Of a stretch of DNA of 64,000 nucleotides, positions 48,771 to 57,725 are shown one piece after another. Source of the DNA: Aquisphaera giovannonii (lineage in GTDB: Bacteria > Planctomycetota > Planctomycetia > Isosphaerales > Isosphaeraceae); the NCBI RefSeq assembly GCF_008087625.1, contig NZ_CP042997.1, positions 9,176,001 through 9,240,000 of the forward strand. Direction: 5' to 3'. The notes beneath the pieces are model-generated. The model was not told the DNA's origin. It ran no database searches and was given only the letters and a program-made list of their open reading frames with translations. Position 1 is the stretch's first letter; each line of letters opens with the position of its first letter. A program made the translations under genes and the position numbers.

Positions 48771-49807
48771 GAAACCGATTCTCCTTCGCAGACGTCGATG
48801 GACTTGCCCATCAACTCGGCGAGCTGGCGAAGGTCCTCCATCAGGCGGGCATACTGCTCAGGCAACAGCGCCTGGGGGCCGTCCGACAGGGCCTTCTCGG
48901 GGCAGGAATGGACCTCGACGTGGACGCCGTCGCCGCCGGCGGCCACCGCCGCCCGGGCCATCGCCGGGATCAGGTCCGGCTTGCCCGTGGCGTGGCTCGG
49001 GTCCGCGATGATCGGCAGGTGCGACCACCCCTTGGCGACCGGGATGGACGAGAGGTCCATGGTGTTCCGGGTCGAGTCCTCGAACGTCCGGATCCCGCGC
49101 TCGCAGAGGATCACCTCGCGGTTCCCCTGGGACAGGACGTACTCGGCCGACATCAGCAGGTCCTTCACCGTCGCGCTCATCCCGCGCTTCAGCAGCACCG
49201 GGGTCCGCGTCTTGCCGAGCTCCTTCAGCAGGTCGAAGTTCTGCATGTTCCGCGCGCCGACCTGGAAGATGTCGGTGTAACGCTCGACCAGGTCCACCTG
49301 GCGCGGATCCATGACCTCCGTGATCACCGGCATGCCGTAGGTGTCGCCGGCGGCGCGGAGGATCCGCAGCCCCTCCTCGCCGAGCCCCTGGAAGCTGTAC
49401 GGGCTGGTCCGCGGCTTGAACGCCCCGCCGCGGAGGATGTTGGCGCCGGCCTCCTTGACCTTGCCGGCGATCTCCATCAGGAGCGACTCGCCCTCGATCG
49501 CGCAGGGGCCGGCGATCATGGCCAGGTGCCCGCCGCCGATCTTGACCCCCTTCACCGTGATGACCGTGTCCTCGCGGTGGAACTCGCGGCTGGCGAGCTT
49601 GTACGGCTTGAGGATCGGCACGACCTGCTCGACGCCCGGGATCGCCTGGAGCGGCTCGACCTGGAGCTTCTCCTCGTCGCCGATCACGCCGACGATCGTT
49701 CGCGAGACCCCCTGGCTCAGGTGCGGGGTCAGGCCCAGGGCCTCGATGCGTTCCAGGACGTGCTGCACCACGTCGGGCGTCGGATGCGGCTTGAGCACAA
49801 TGATCAT
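48755..49807 (-). CDS. aroF: 3-deoxy-7-phosphoheptulonate (DAHP) synthase, AroF type
   Basis: DAHP synthase condenses PEP and erythrose 4-phosphate, the first shikimate step. The 350-residue protein is the AroA-I-beta form: an N-terminal regulatory ferredoxin-like domain (about residues 1-75, [19 protein letters not shown]...), then a TIM barrel with [63 protein letters not shown] and ADPSHATGK. The N-terminal domain may bind aromatic amino acids. The start is ATG 49807. Its stop overlaps tpiA by 16 bases. Confidence 0.96.
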   Translation of the reverse strand: MIIVLKPHPTPDVVQHVLERIEALGLTPHLSQGVSRTIVGVIGDEEKLQVEPLQAIPGVEQVVPILKPYKLASREFHREDTVITVKGVKIGGGHLAMIAGPCAIEGESLLMEIAGKVKEAGANILRGGAFKPRTSPYSFQGLGEEGLRILRAAGDTYGMPVITEVMDPRQVDLVERYTDIFQVGARNMQNFDLLKELGKTRTPVLLKRGMSATVKDLLMSAEYVLSQGNREVILCERGIRTFEDSTRNTMDLSSIPVAKGWSHLPIIADPSHATGKPDLIPAMARAAVAAGGDGVHVEVHSCPEKALSDGPQALLPEQYARLMEDLRQLAELMGKSIDVCEGESVSCARC

Positions 49808-50478
49808 CGCGGTTCTCGTCGTCCCCCTCGCTCGCCGCCGGGCACCACGTTGTGTTCGGCCTCGGAGCGGGGAGCTACGGCTCGGGTCGGCTGGTGGGTG
49901 AGAACTTCCCAATGTACCCGATCGCGGCCCCCTCGTGAAGCATCCTTGGCACTAAAAACCGGTCGATCCGGCAGGGCCCGCCATCATCCCCGACCGGGCG
50001 GCCGTCCGACCTTCGGGGGCCAAATTGGCTCTGATCGCGCGCCCTAGAATTCGCTTTCACCGCACATAACCCCTATTTCAAGAAGATCTTAAATCCGAGA
50101 GAACGACCGGCTAGGATGGTCGGTCTTCCGCACATTCGCCTCTCCGCCGAGTCCCGTTGAGGTCCACTTCGAGGCGACGCCGCCGCGCCATGCATGCACA
50201 ACGCAGTCCCCTGCTCGCTGGGTCATCGCGCAGTCTCCCTTAAGTTCTGAAGGACAGGGTCCTGCCGACTTCCTCGCCGGTTTCACCCGCCGGAGATTTT
50301 TCCCGATCGCCCGGGCGAAGTCCGTCCCCGGGTATCGGTGGCGCCGCGGTCAGCCCGCGGTCTCGCGGCTACCGATGTCCGATTCGCCAGACTGCGTCGG
50401 TCGGGGGCTCGTTTGGGGTAGAATGCCAGGGACGCCAACGGGGCCGAGGACGATTCGGAGCAAGCCGGAGGATTCGCC
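49808..50478. other. Intergenic region upstream of aroF and DUF4058 gene
   Basis: About 670 bases separating divergent aroF and a DUF4058 gene. I see no credible protein. The middle (50050-50130) is locally less GC-rich (TTTCAAGAAGATCTTAAATC and surroundings) and could hold promoters for either direction, but no confident -35/-10 pair. The segment 50285-50478 is ordinary GC-rich sequence; a GGAGG just before 50479 is the DUF4058 RBS. Confidence 0.45.
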
Positions 50479-51213
50479 ATGCCACTCCGCGACCACTTTC
50501 GACCCCCGCTCGACGAGGAGCGATCCTGGGACGAACTGCACGGAGCCTGGCCCACCGTGATCGTCATGGATCTCAATCGGAGGCTCCCGCAGCGCTACAT
50601 AGCGGCACCGAGCGTCCATATCGGGGGCGGCTACGAAGTCGATGTGGCATCGCAGGAGAAGATCGCCGGGGCAAACGTTGGGCGGATCGACTCGGAAGGA
50701 GGCGGCCTGGCGACGGCCATCTGGGCACCGCCCAGGGCGACTCGCGAGGTCGATGCCGAGCTGCCGGATCCGGACGAATACGAGGTGCGCGTCTACGACA
50801 TGAGGCATGGCCGTCGCCTGGTGGCCGCCGTCGAGATCATCAGCCCGTCGAACAAGGATCGTCCGGAAAGCCGTCGGCAGTTCGTCGCGAAATGCGCCGC
50901 GCTGCTCCGGGAACAGGTCTCCGTGACCTTCGTGGACGTCGTCACGACTCGGCAATTCAACCTGTACGCGGAGCTCCTGGACTGGACCGGACATGCCGAT
51001 CCCTCCCAGGCGAGCGAGGCTTCCGCGATCTACGCCGCGACCTGCCGCCGGACGCGCGTCGGGCGGGTGTCCCGCCTGGAGGCCTGGGCCCATCCCCTGA
51101 GCCTGGGCAAGCCGCTCCCGACGCTCCCCCTCTGGCTGGCGGACGACCTGGCGGTCCCGCTCGACCTCGAGGCGACCTACGAGCAGACCTGCCGCATCCT
51201 CCGCTTCCCCTGA
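50479..51213 (+). CDS. DUF4058 family protein
   Basis: A 244-residue protein with the family opening MPLRDHFRPP and WDELHGAWPTVIVMDLNRRLP, a central VAAVEIISPSNKDRPESRRQFVAKCAALL and a late LPLWLADDLAVPLDLEATYEQTCRIL. The IxSPSNK region recalls the PD-(D/E)xK-like ExK in related families, but the role is unknown. DUF4058 is abundant in cyanobacteria and planctomycetes, often near transposon-rich or accessory regions. GGAGG precedes the ATG. Confidence 0.9.
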   Translation: MPLRDHFRPPLDEERSWDELHGAWPTVIVMDLNRRLPQRYIAAPSVHIGGGYEVDVASQEKIAGANVGRIDSEGGGLATAIWAPPRATREVDAELPDPDEYEVRVYDMRHGRRLVAAVEIISPSNKDRPESRRQFVAKCAALLREQVSVTFVDVVTTRQFNLYAELLDWTGHADPSQASEASAIYAATCRRTRVGRVSRLEAWAHPLSLGKPLPTLPLWLADDLAVPLDLEATYEQTCRILRFP

Positions 51214-51507
51214 CGCGGCCCGTCGACCCCGTGGGCCGGAACGCTCAGAACGGTCCGGACCGACGGGGTGCCCGGCCTTCGGGGCCGGGAAATCAACGCA
51301 GGGCTATTGGGCTCTCCGCCCGACCCAGGTATGGACCTCCACGAAGCAGACTTGAGCGACCCCATTCATCCCCTCCCCGAAATCGCGGGAAGCCCTCGTC
51401 GATGGTAAATTGCTGATGGAAGGGAGAGGCAAGGCCAGGGCCTTCCTTCGGCACCGCACGGGTTGTTGAGGGAGCCGAGACTTGAAGGCCTCCCGGAGAG
51501 CCGGACC

Positions 51508-52119
51508 ATGAGCACGGCCGTCGCGACCGCCGTGACGTACACGCCAGACGATCTCCTCTCCATGCCGGACAGCAAGGGCTTCGAGTTGGTTCGAGGTCGG
51601 TTGCTGGCGCACGACACCGGGGCCGAATCCTCGTGGGTCGGAGGAAAGTTGTTCGGGCGACTCGGCCGCTTCACCGAGGGGCGCGGGTCCGGCTGGTCCT
51701 TCGCGGCCGGGACCGGATACCAGTGCTTCCCCCACGACGCCGGGATGGTTCGCAAGCCCGATCTCTCGTTCGTCAAGGAGGGGCGCCTCCCCGGCGACAT
51801 GGCGCCCCGAGGTTGGATCACCGTCCCCCCCGACCTGGCCGTCGAGGTGGTCTCCCCCAAAGATCGGGCGTCCGAGTTGGAGGAGAAGCTCGCGGACTAC
51901 CGGATCGCGGGCATCCCGCTGATCTGGGTGATCTACCCCGAGACGCGCTCCGTCATGATCTTCCGCCGCGACGGCTCGATGGCCCGATTGCTCGAGTCCG
52001 ACAGCCTCTCCGGCGAGGACATCCTCCCCGGCTTCCTGTGCCCGATCCGGGAGATCCTCCCGCCCTCAAAGTCGGCCGAAGCGCCGCCAGGCCCGGACAT
52101 CTCGAACGAACCCCGGTGA
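51508..52119 (+). CDS. Uma2 family endonuclease (DUF820)
   Basis: A 203-residue PD-(D/E)xK-fold protein of the Uma2 family. Family segments are GFELVRGRLLAHD, the metal-site strand MVRKPDLSFVKEGRLP, and PPDLAVEVVSPKDRASELEEKLADYRIAGIPLIWVIYP, where Asp and the ExVSPKD segment supply the nuclease motif. Members are widespread and multicopy in planctomycetes and cyanobacteria; their biological DNA target is unknown. Its neighbours DUF4058 and the GyrB-like gene make this an accessory stretch. Confidence 0.9.
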   Translation: MSTAVATAVTYTPDDLLSMPDSKGFELVRGRLLAHDTGAESSWVGGKLFGRLGRFTEGRGSGWSFAAGTGYQCFPHDAGMVRKPDLSFVKEGRLPGDMAPRGWITVPPDLAVEVVSPKDRASELEEKLADYRIAGIPLIWVIYPETRSVMIFRRDGSMARLLESDSLSGEDILPGFLCPIREILPPSKSAEAPPGPDISNEPR

Positions 52120-52270
52120 ACGAGGAGGTACGGCTGTTTCCGAGCCCATGAGCGAATCCGCTCCCGCTCCTGGCTCTCCCGCGAAACGAGGCGGAACCAG
52201 GGACAAGCCATGCCCTCGCGGCTCCTGCACCATCGGAAGTAAGCGGCCCACGCCGCCCCCGTTGTGCGGA

Positions 52271-53287
52271 TCATATGAAGTTGGACTCAGGGTGCGCCTG
52301 CATCCAGGTTCTCGAGAGCTCACGCGCAACATCGGGGCGAGCGGCGACTTGTTCCAGGACGGCGCTCACGACCAGCCGCGACACCATGTCCCGCAATTCG
52401 GGGTTTCCTATACATTCATGTCGACTTCCCGCTTTGACGGCCTCGGGATAGTCGACGGACATCACGGCCACTACGCCGTTGTAGCCTTCGTACCTGTCGG
52501 GCTTCATCCCCAGCAGTGGAGGGAGTTTCTCGAACGCGTCGGCCAACCCCTTCTCGTGCGTGCCCCCTCTCACAGTCCGGAACTTATTGATGAAGCACCA
52601 CAGGCTGTTCTGAGTCCAGCTGTGATAAGCAAAGATCAGCTCCAGACGCAGGCTGCCCTCAGTCGCCCGGACGGATAGGGGCGTGGTGACGAGCTGGACG
52701 GGAGCCGACATCGCCGCAAAGAGCTCGGTGATGCCCCCGGGCGCATGGTACTCGTTCGCTCCATCCGCTCCCGAGAAGCGAAATCGGACCGCGGGATGCT
52801 GGTAACTGAGACGCCGCAAGAAGCTCCCGATCATGGCGGCGGGCAGACGCGTCGACTCGAAGATCGAAGGGTCGGGCGAGAACGCGAGCCGGGTACGAGT
52901 CCGTGCGCCGCCTCCCTCCTCGACGAACTTCCTCACCCCGCGCTCGAAGCGCAGCTTGCGGGACACGCCGGCTGATGAGGCTTCGACGTCGAGGTATTCG
53001 GAGAAGGCGTTCAGGACGACCGCATCGCCGCATTTCCCCCGGGGTTCAAAGGCCTCAAAAATGTCAATCGTATCGCCATCGGCTTCGCCGATTCGCATCT
53101 CCCCATCCGATTCGATCACGTATCCCGCGTCCGTCTCCGAGACATTCAACCATGTCGCCCCGGTCGGCTCGCGCAATATCAACATGATCGGCGTGGCCAG
53201 GTACCAGAGCAGCCCGGAGTGATCGGTCGTGCCGACGAACATCCCCGGACGCAGCCGGACCAATCCGATTCCTGAAATCGGATGCAT
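52271..53287 (-). CDS. GyrB N-terminal-like protein, degenerate ATPase
   Basis: The 338-residue protein aligns by eye with the GyrB ATPase and transducer domains: RLRPGMFVGTTDHSGLLWYL matches the RKRPGMYIG start, TRLAFSPDPSIFE matches TxxxFxPDxxIF, LRRLSYQHPAVRFRF matches the following strand, INKFRTVRGGTHEKGLADAF matches the NxxxTxEGGTH segment, and GNPELRDMVSRLV matches GNxEVRxxV. The catalytic features are missing: no VVDNxxDE N-box, ESDGEMRI instead of DxGxGI, and SRHEC in place of the QTK loop. There is no TOPRIM domain. It may be a non-catalytic regulator or decoy. The ATG has GAGGAAAA upstream. Confidence 0.75.
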   Translation of the reverse strand: MHPISGIGLVRLRPGMFVGTTDHSGLLWYLATPIMLILREPTGATWLNVSETDAGYVIESDGEMRIGEADGDTIDIFEAFEPRGKCGDAVVLNAFSEYLDVEASSAGVSRKLRFERGVRKFVEEGGGARTRTRLAFSPDPSIFESTRLPAAMIGSFLRRLSYQHPAVRFRFSGADGANEYHAPGGITELFAAMSAPVQLVTTPLSVRATEGSLRLELIFAYHSWTQNSLWCFINKFRTVRGGTHEKGLADAFEKLPPLLGMKPDRYEGYNGVVAVMSVDYPEAVKAGSRHECIGNPELRDMVSRLVVSAVLEQVAARPDVARELSRTWMQAHPESNFI

Positions 53288-53493
53288 GACGATTCGTTTT
53301 CCTCAAGATTCGAGGATGGTTGCGAGTCAAATCGACGATTGCTATCCCAGTCTATCCTTCCCGCGCTGGTCGGGCGAAGGCCGGTCGTCGGGGGCGATAG
53401 GGGCCAGCCACAATCTGCCCGGGGCCGGCCCGGTTCGATAGTCGATAGCGGCCGTCCGAGATGATCGGGGCCGTCTATCGGCTTGGAAAAGGG

Positions 53494-53943
53494 CTAGCCC
53501 CGATCCGGTGCGGCTCGATCCTTCGGCGGGTGCCATCCCACGGAGACCCAGGCACGCCGGGCCACGACCAGGGTGGGCCGGTTGAGGCTCAGCGCGAGGA
53601 CCGTCGCTCGACCTGTCGGGGTCGATCCGATGACGAGGCATCCGTCGTCCGACCAGCGGAAGTGTTCGTGCCAGTCTTGGTGCCGCGGATTGAAGAGGCG
53701 CTCGATCTCGCCGGTCAGGATGTCTTCCGAGGCGATCCGGGATCCCTTGGCGTCGTTGCACAGGGAGCAGGCCAGCCACAGGTTCTCTTCCTCGGTGACG
53801 CCCCCGAGCGACTCCGGGATGAGATGGTCGATCTCCATGGGTGTGCCGACGATCGACTCGGACGTCAGGCAATACCCGCAGCGGTGGCGGGCCTGGGCGG
53901 AGACCCTCGCCCGGAGGGCCTTCGGGATGCGCGAGCGGCTCAT
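53494..53943 (-). CDS. HNH endonuclease
   Basis: A 149-residue HNH protein. CGYCLTSES provides the first zinc Cys pair, MEIDHLIPESLGG the His core, EEENLWLACSLCNDAKG the Asn and second Cys pair: a complete HNH/beta-beta-alpha-metal fold. The C-terminal third is a variable tail with RWSDDGCLVIGSTPTGRATV. Its ATG overlaps the stop of a ribbon-helix-helix-like gene (ATGA), a pairing common in cyanobacteria, chloroflexi and planctomycetes. Substrate unknown; defence or mobile-element roles are typical. Confidence 0.88.
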   Translation of the reverse strand: MSRSRIPKALRARVSAQARHRCGYCLTSESIVGTPMEIDHLIPESLGGVTEEENLWLACSLCNDAKGSRIASEDILTGEIERLFNPRHQDWHEHFRWSDDGCLVIGSTPTGRATVLALSLNRPTLVVARRAWVSVGWHPPKDRAAPDRG

Positions 53944-54353
53944 GGCCCTGTCGCCAGCCCCGAGACATCGTGGCCTCGCTCCTTCAGGAGGGCCGCGGCC
54001 CGGGCCCGGAGGACCATGGATCGCTCGTATTGTCCCACCAGGTCCGCCAGCGTCCTCGCCTCGGATTCCGTCAGTCCATCCCGCTGACGCTTCAGATGCA
54101 GCGCCTCGAGCTGGGCCGACGCCTCTTCGCTCGGCCGGCTTCGGGCCGCTCTCCGGAGCTCGGCGTTGTCCATCGCGGCGAGCTGGGCCAGGTCGGTCGA
54201 CAGGGAGCCGGGGAGGTCCTGCTCGCCGGGGACCGCCGCGCTCAGGACGTCCAGGAGCTCCGCCTCCAGCGTCCTCCGCGACGCGTGGGCTCGCTGCTGG
54301 AGCCGGGTGTAAAGTCCGTCGGGCAGATGGAGCGTGAGCGACTGAGTGGACAT
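53940..54353 (-). CDS. Ribbon-helix-helix (FitA-like) protein partnered with HNH
   Basis: A 137-residue protein with an N-terminal MetJ/Arc-type module (STQSLTLHLPDGLYTRL followed by RTLEAELLDVL) of the FitA antitoxin style. The second half is helical (EASAQLEALHLKRQRDGL, ARTLADLVGQYERSMVLRAR). It is expected to bind DNA as a dimer and could repress its own promoter. GGAGG lies eight bases before the ATG. Its stop overlaps the HNH start, so the pair is translated together. No VapC-like partner is adjacent. Confidence 0.7.
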   Translation of the reverse strand: MSTQSLTLHLPDGLYTRLQQRAHASRRTLEAELLDVLSAAVPGEQDLPGSLSTDLAQLAAMDNAELRRAARSRPSEEASAQLEALHLKRQRDGLTESEARTLADLVGQYERSMVLRARAAALLKERGHDVSGLATGP

Positions 54354-54684
54354 CGACCATGCCTCCGATTCCGTCGTCATCTTACCGTCGGCCGATCCGG
54401 ATGGGACAGGGCGATATGGGTGCCATCCGAGTCTCGTCGGCGTTACCCGAGGCCCCGTGGAGTGCGCCGCGTACCAGCCGCGAGCGCGACGCATCGCCAT
54501 CACGGAGAACGCTCCTCCCGCATCGCCGGGTGAACGACCAAGGGAAAGGTCCGGGAGAGCACCCGGCCCGCGATCGGGCTCGTTCGGGGTCCGCTCGCCC
54601 CTGGACCTGACCGGCGATCGGGCTAGACTGGACGGAACCTCCACATGACCCGTTTCCCGCCCTCGATCCATCGAGAGTCTCGCC

Positions 54685-56214
54685 ATGAAACCAATCACGC
54701 GCAGGAACTTCCTCGGCACCTCGGCGGCGACGGGTCTGGCGATGGGGATGCCGGCGATCCTCGGCGGGCGGTCGGCGCGGGCGGCGAGCCCGAACGAGGC
54801 GATCCGCGTGGCGGTGATCGGGATGGGGTCGACGACGGCGGTCGGCGGCGTGGGGGGGCGGGGGCATCAGCTCCTCGGCCGGCTCCGCGAGATCCCCGAT
54901 TCGAACGTGAAGATCGTCGCGCTCTGCGACGTGGACCAGGACCACCTGGATCGCGAGGTGAAGATCGCCTCGGACCGCGGGGAGAAGGTCGCCGCGCATC
55001 GGGACATGCGGCTGATTTTCGACGACAAGGACGTCGACGCCGTGGTCGTCGCCCTGCCCAACCACTGGCACGCCCTGGCGACGATCTGGGCCTGCCAGTC
55101 GGGCAAGGACGTCTACTGCGAGAAGCCGTTCTCGCACACGATCTGGGAGGGGCGGCAGATGGTGGCCGCCGCCCGCAAGTACAACCGGATGGTCCAGGCC
55201 GGCACCCAGCGCCGCTCCAGCCCGGTCCTCCAGAAGGCGATCAAGGACATCCGCGGCGGCAAGCTCGGCGCCATCAAGTCCGCGCACGCCCTCGTCTACC
55301 GCGCCCGCGAGGGGATCGGCAAGGTGGACGGCACGACGCCCGTCCCCGCCTCCGTCGATTACGACCTCTGGTGCGGGCCCTCCCCGAAGAAGCCGCTCGG
55401 GCGCAAGCAGCTCCACTACGAGTGGCACTGGTTCTGGGAGACGGGCAACGGCGAGATCGGCAACAACGGGCCGCACTACATCGACGTCTGCCGCTGGGCG
55501 CTCGGCCAGGACGACCTGCCCCCGCGCGTGCTGAGCATCGGCGGCCGGTTCGCCTACAACGACTGCGGCGAGACGCCCAACACCCAGCTCGCCTGGCTCG
55601 ACTACCGCCCCGCCCCCATCATCTGCGAGGTCCGGAACGTGAGCGTGAAGCAGGGGGCGATCGGCAGCTACCGGCACCGGACCGGCGGCGTCCTGATCGA
55701 CTGCGAGCACGGCTACTTCGCCGGCGACATGAGCGGCGGCGCCTTCTTCGAGCGCTCCGGCAAGAAGTGGCTCAAGGAGACCCCCGACAAGAAGGTCAAG
55801 GACTTCCCCGACGACGGCAGCTCGAAGGCCATCGAGGCGACGCACCTCGCCAACTTCTTCGCCGCCGTCCGCAGCCGCAATCGCGCCGAGCTGACCGCCG
55901 AGGCCCTGGACGGCCACATCTCCGCCGCCTGCTGCCACCTCCCGAACATCTCCCACCGCCTGGGCAAGCGGCTCCCCGCCGAAGCCATCCGCGCCGTCGT
56001 CCAGTCCGACGGCGACCTGGCCGACGCCTTCGACCGACTCCGCGCCCACCTGGAGGAGAACGGAATCGACCTCGACAGGTCCCGCGCCACCCTGGGCGCG
56101 GGCCTCACCCTCGCCCACGGCAAGTCCCTCTTCACCGGCCCCCACGCCGAGGCCGCCGCCCCCCTGGCCACCCGGATCTACCGCGACCCGTTCGTCGTGC
56201 CGGAGAGCGTGTGA
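54685..56214 (+). CDS. Gfo/Idh/MocA family oxidoreductase, Tat-exported
   Basis: A 509-residue protein with a twin-arginine signal (TRRNFLGTSAATGLAMGMPA, cleavage near AARA) and a Rossmann NAD(P)-binding domain beginning IRVAVIGMGS. The NAD-binding core follows with VKIVALCDVDQDHLD and the catalytic-site EKPFSHT. The C-terminal domain starts near LVYRAREGIGK. Large planctomycete families of such exported oxidoreductases act on sugars or inositols, presumably in the periplasm. The substrate is not readable. Monocistronic by appearance. Confidence 0.92.
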   Translation: MKPITRRNFLGTSAATGLAMGMPAILGGRSARAASPNEAIRVAVIGMGSTTAVGGVGGRGHQLLGRLREIPDSNVKIVALCDVDQDHLDREVKIASDRGEKVAAHRDMRLIFDDKDVDAVVVALPNHWHALATIWACQSGKDVYCEKPFSHTIWEGRQMVAAARKYNRMVQAGTQRRSSPVLQKAIKDIRGGKLGAIKSAHALVYRAREGIGKVDGTTPVPASVDYDLWCGPSPKKPLGRKQLHYEWHWFWETGNGEIGNNGPHYIDVCRWALGQDDLPPRVLSIGGRFAYNDCGETPNTQLAWLDYRPAPIICEVRNVSVKQGAIGSYRHRTGGVLIDCEHGYFAGDMSGGAFFERSGKKWLKETPDKKVKDFPDDGSSKAIEATHLANFFAAVRSRNRAELTAEALDGHISAACCHLPNISHRLGKRLPAEAIRAVVQSDGDLADAFDRLRAHLEENGIDLDRSRATLGAGLTLAHGKSLFTGPHAEAAAPLATRIYRDPFVVPESV

Positions 56215-56282
56215 GGGCGGGACGACGGTCGCCCATGAGGGCTTCGAGCGATGGGTTGACGCCAGCCGGCCCGCGCCCTGCT

Positions 56283-56849
56283 TCAATCCGGCCAAGCCTG
56301 GAGCAGGGCGCGGCAGCGTTCGAAAACCTCGACCGGGTCGAGGCTGTCCATCCCCGGCGGCTTGCTCCAGTAGCGGCCGTGCCCCACCCAATGTCGCGCC
56401 CGCAAGCACTCGCGAAATCGCCCGACCAGGTTCTTCAGCGGCCGGTCCGCGTTCTCCTTCACGAGATCCAGGATCCCCTCCTCATCGAAGTCGGGGCGCC
56501 TCTTCTTGCCGGAGGAGAGGGTCTTGTGCCACTTCCGGTAGTCCTTCGCCAGGGGATCCTTCCGCTTGCCCTCGACTCGACGAGAGAAATCGGCCCGGAT
56601 CGACGCCTCGACGCTCGCGACGAGATTCAGCACGGTGAGCCGGTCGAGCTCCCTGCGCTGGAGGTCGAAGTAGGCCTCGAGCTCGTCCAGCGTCATCCCG
56701 ACGAACCGGGCTGACACGGCCGAGCCCATCGTGGCCGCGAGCCGCACGGCGGCACGCTGGGCGACGAGGGCATCGACCACGCCTTCATGCCAATCGAGGA
56801 TCTCGTCGAGCGTCTGGGGTTCCGGCCCACCTGCGGTCGAGGCGGACAC
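56283..56849 (-). CDS. HEPN-domain protein (putative ribonuclease)
   Basis: A 188-residue helical protein. The segment CLRARHWVGHGRYW near residues 148-161 contains R-x4-H (Arg152, His157), the catalytic pattern of HEPN RNases, in a RHWxxHGRYW context known from RiboL-PSP/MAE-type HEPN proteins. The earlier part has helices DELEAYFDLQRRELDRLTVLN and VEASIRADFSRRVEG. GTG start, only five bases after the stop of an upstream 150-residue gene, so the two form a tight operon. RNase activity and a toxin or defence role are inferred. Confidence 0.65.
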   Translation of the reverse strand: MSASTAGGPEPQTLDEILDWHEGVVDALVAQRAAVRLAATMGSAVSARFVGMTLDELEAYFDLQRRELDRLTVLNLVASVEASIRADFSRRVEGKRKDPLAKDYRKWHKTLSSGKKRRPDFDEEGILDLVKENADRPLKNLVGRFRECLRARHWVGHGRYWSKPPGMDSLDPVEVFERCRALLQAWPD

Positions 56850-56854
56850 GGCCG

Positions 56855-57307
56855 TCAGTCTCTCATGACGGAATTGAACATATCCGCTATCACACCTTCA
56901 TCCAGCGGGGCGGTCCGGAGCGTCGGCTGCCGGGACTGTATGACCCGCCAGGTCGCGCCATCGAAGATCAGGTGGGCCACGCCCCGCTCCCCGATGACAT
57001 CGACGCGGCCCTCGGCCCCGAGGATGTTGCGCCCGCGAGGAGAGAAACGGACCTGCTCGTCGCCGAACCACAGGATGAGGTCATCGACGGCATAGGTCCC
57101 GATGAAATCCTCCGTCAGGTCCTTGGACGACCGACGACGATGCACCGTATGGTCCTCGATCGGCTCGGCCAGCACCTCCTCGATCCGTGAATACAGGTCA
57201 TGGACGGCCTTCAGATAGGTGTCACGACGCTCGTCCCAGTCGATCTTCGGGCCGCCCTCGGACTGCTTCTGCTTCCTGCGAACGAGGTCCTTCAGCTTCT
57301 GATCCAT
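56855..57307 (-). CDS. Hypothetical partner of HEPN protein (150 aa)
   Basis: The protein starts MDQKLKDLVRRKQKQSEGGP and carries the helix DERRDTYLKAVHDLYSRIEEVL, an Arg/Ser patch (VHRRRSSKDLTED) and a beta-rich remainder (YAVDDLILWFGDEQVRFSPRG, GVAHLIFDGATWRVIQSR). No domain I recognise; it is not a minimal nucleotidyltransferase, the usual HEPN antitoxin. The stop lies five bases before the HEPN start. It would be the natural candidate for an antitoxin or regulatory subunit. In-frame sequence upstream of the ATG is not convincing coding. Confidence 0.6.
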   Translation of the reverse strand: MDQKLKDLVRRKQKQSEGGPKIDWDERRDTYLKAVHDLYSRIEEVLAEPIEDHTVHRRRSSKDLTEDFIGTYAVDDLILWFGDEQVRFSPRGRNILGAEGRVDVIGERGVAHLIFDGATWRVIQSRQPTLRTAPLDEGVIADMFNSVMRD

Positions 57308-57725
57308 CGCGCGGCCCCGTCGATGACGAAGAAGATCCCCCACGAGATATCTTATCCAATCCGCGAACGTGGAGACAGCCGGGGCGATCGACGGCCTTAC
57401 GAAGGGGGAGTGGGAGGGGGTGGATTCCTCAGGCCGAGGCGGTCGAATCCCCCCCCCTGTATCCCCCCTTCGTAAGGGGGGAATCGAATCCGGCCTTCCC
57501 CTCACCGAGGGGTATGAGAGCCTCAGGACCCGGACAACGTGATCCTCTACCTCGCCGGGGTAATAGCAGGCCGGAGAAGCCGCCCGACGTGGACGCACAC
57601 CTCATCGCCGTTCCGGGCCGCGAACCTCCGCAACGATGGGGGACCATTCGCGATGCCGATGAGGCTCCCCGGGCCATACTAACGCCCGGGGTCGCATGGG
57701 GTGGACGAACGCATTCGACCGCGGC
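57308..57725. other. Intergenic region with MITE-like repeat
   Basis: About 420 bases without a gene, upstream of the HEPN-partner gene and downstream of the Gly/Met-repeat gene (both minus strand). It contains the family A repeat at 57394-57483; the rest (57490-57725) is GC-rich without features I can name. Confidence 0.5.
57394..57483 (+). repeat. MITE-like palindromic repeat, family A, copy 3
   Basis: The left end CCTTACGAAGGGGGAG, middle GGCCGAGGCGGTCGAAT and right end CCCCCCTTCGTAAGGGGGG repeat those at 1906 and 26716. This copy has an almost perfect terminal inverted repeat (CTTACGAAGGGGG against CCCCCTTCGTAAG). Confidence 0.85.

Noticed and set aside
50089-50286. Minus-strand 65-codon frame in the aroF/DUF4058 gap
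   Set aside because: No RBS or family, and composition unlike neighbours.
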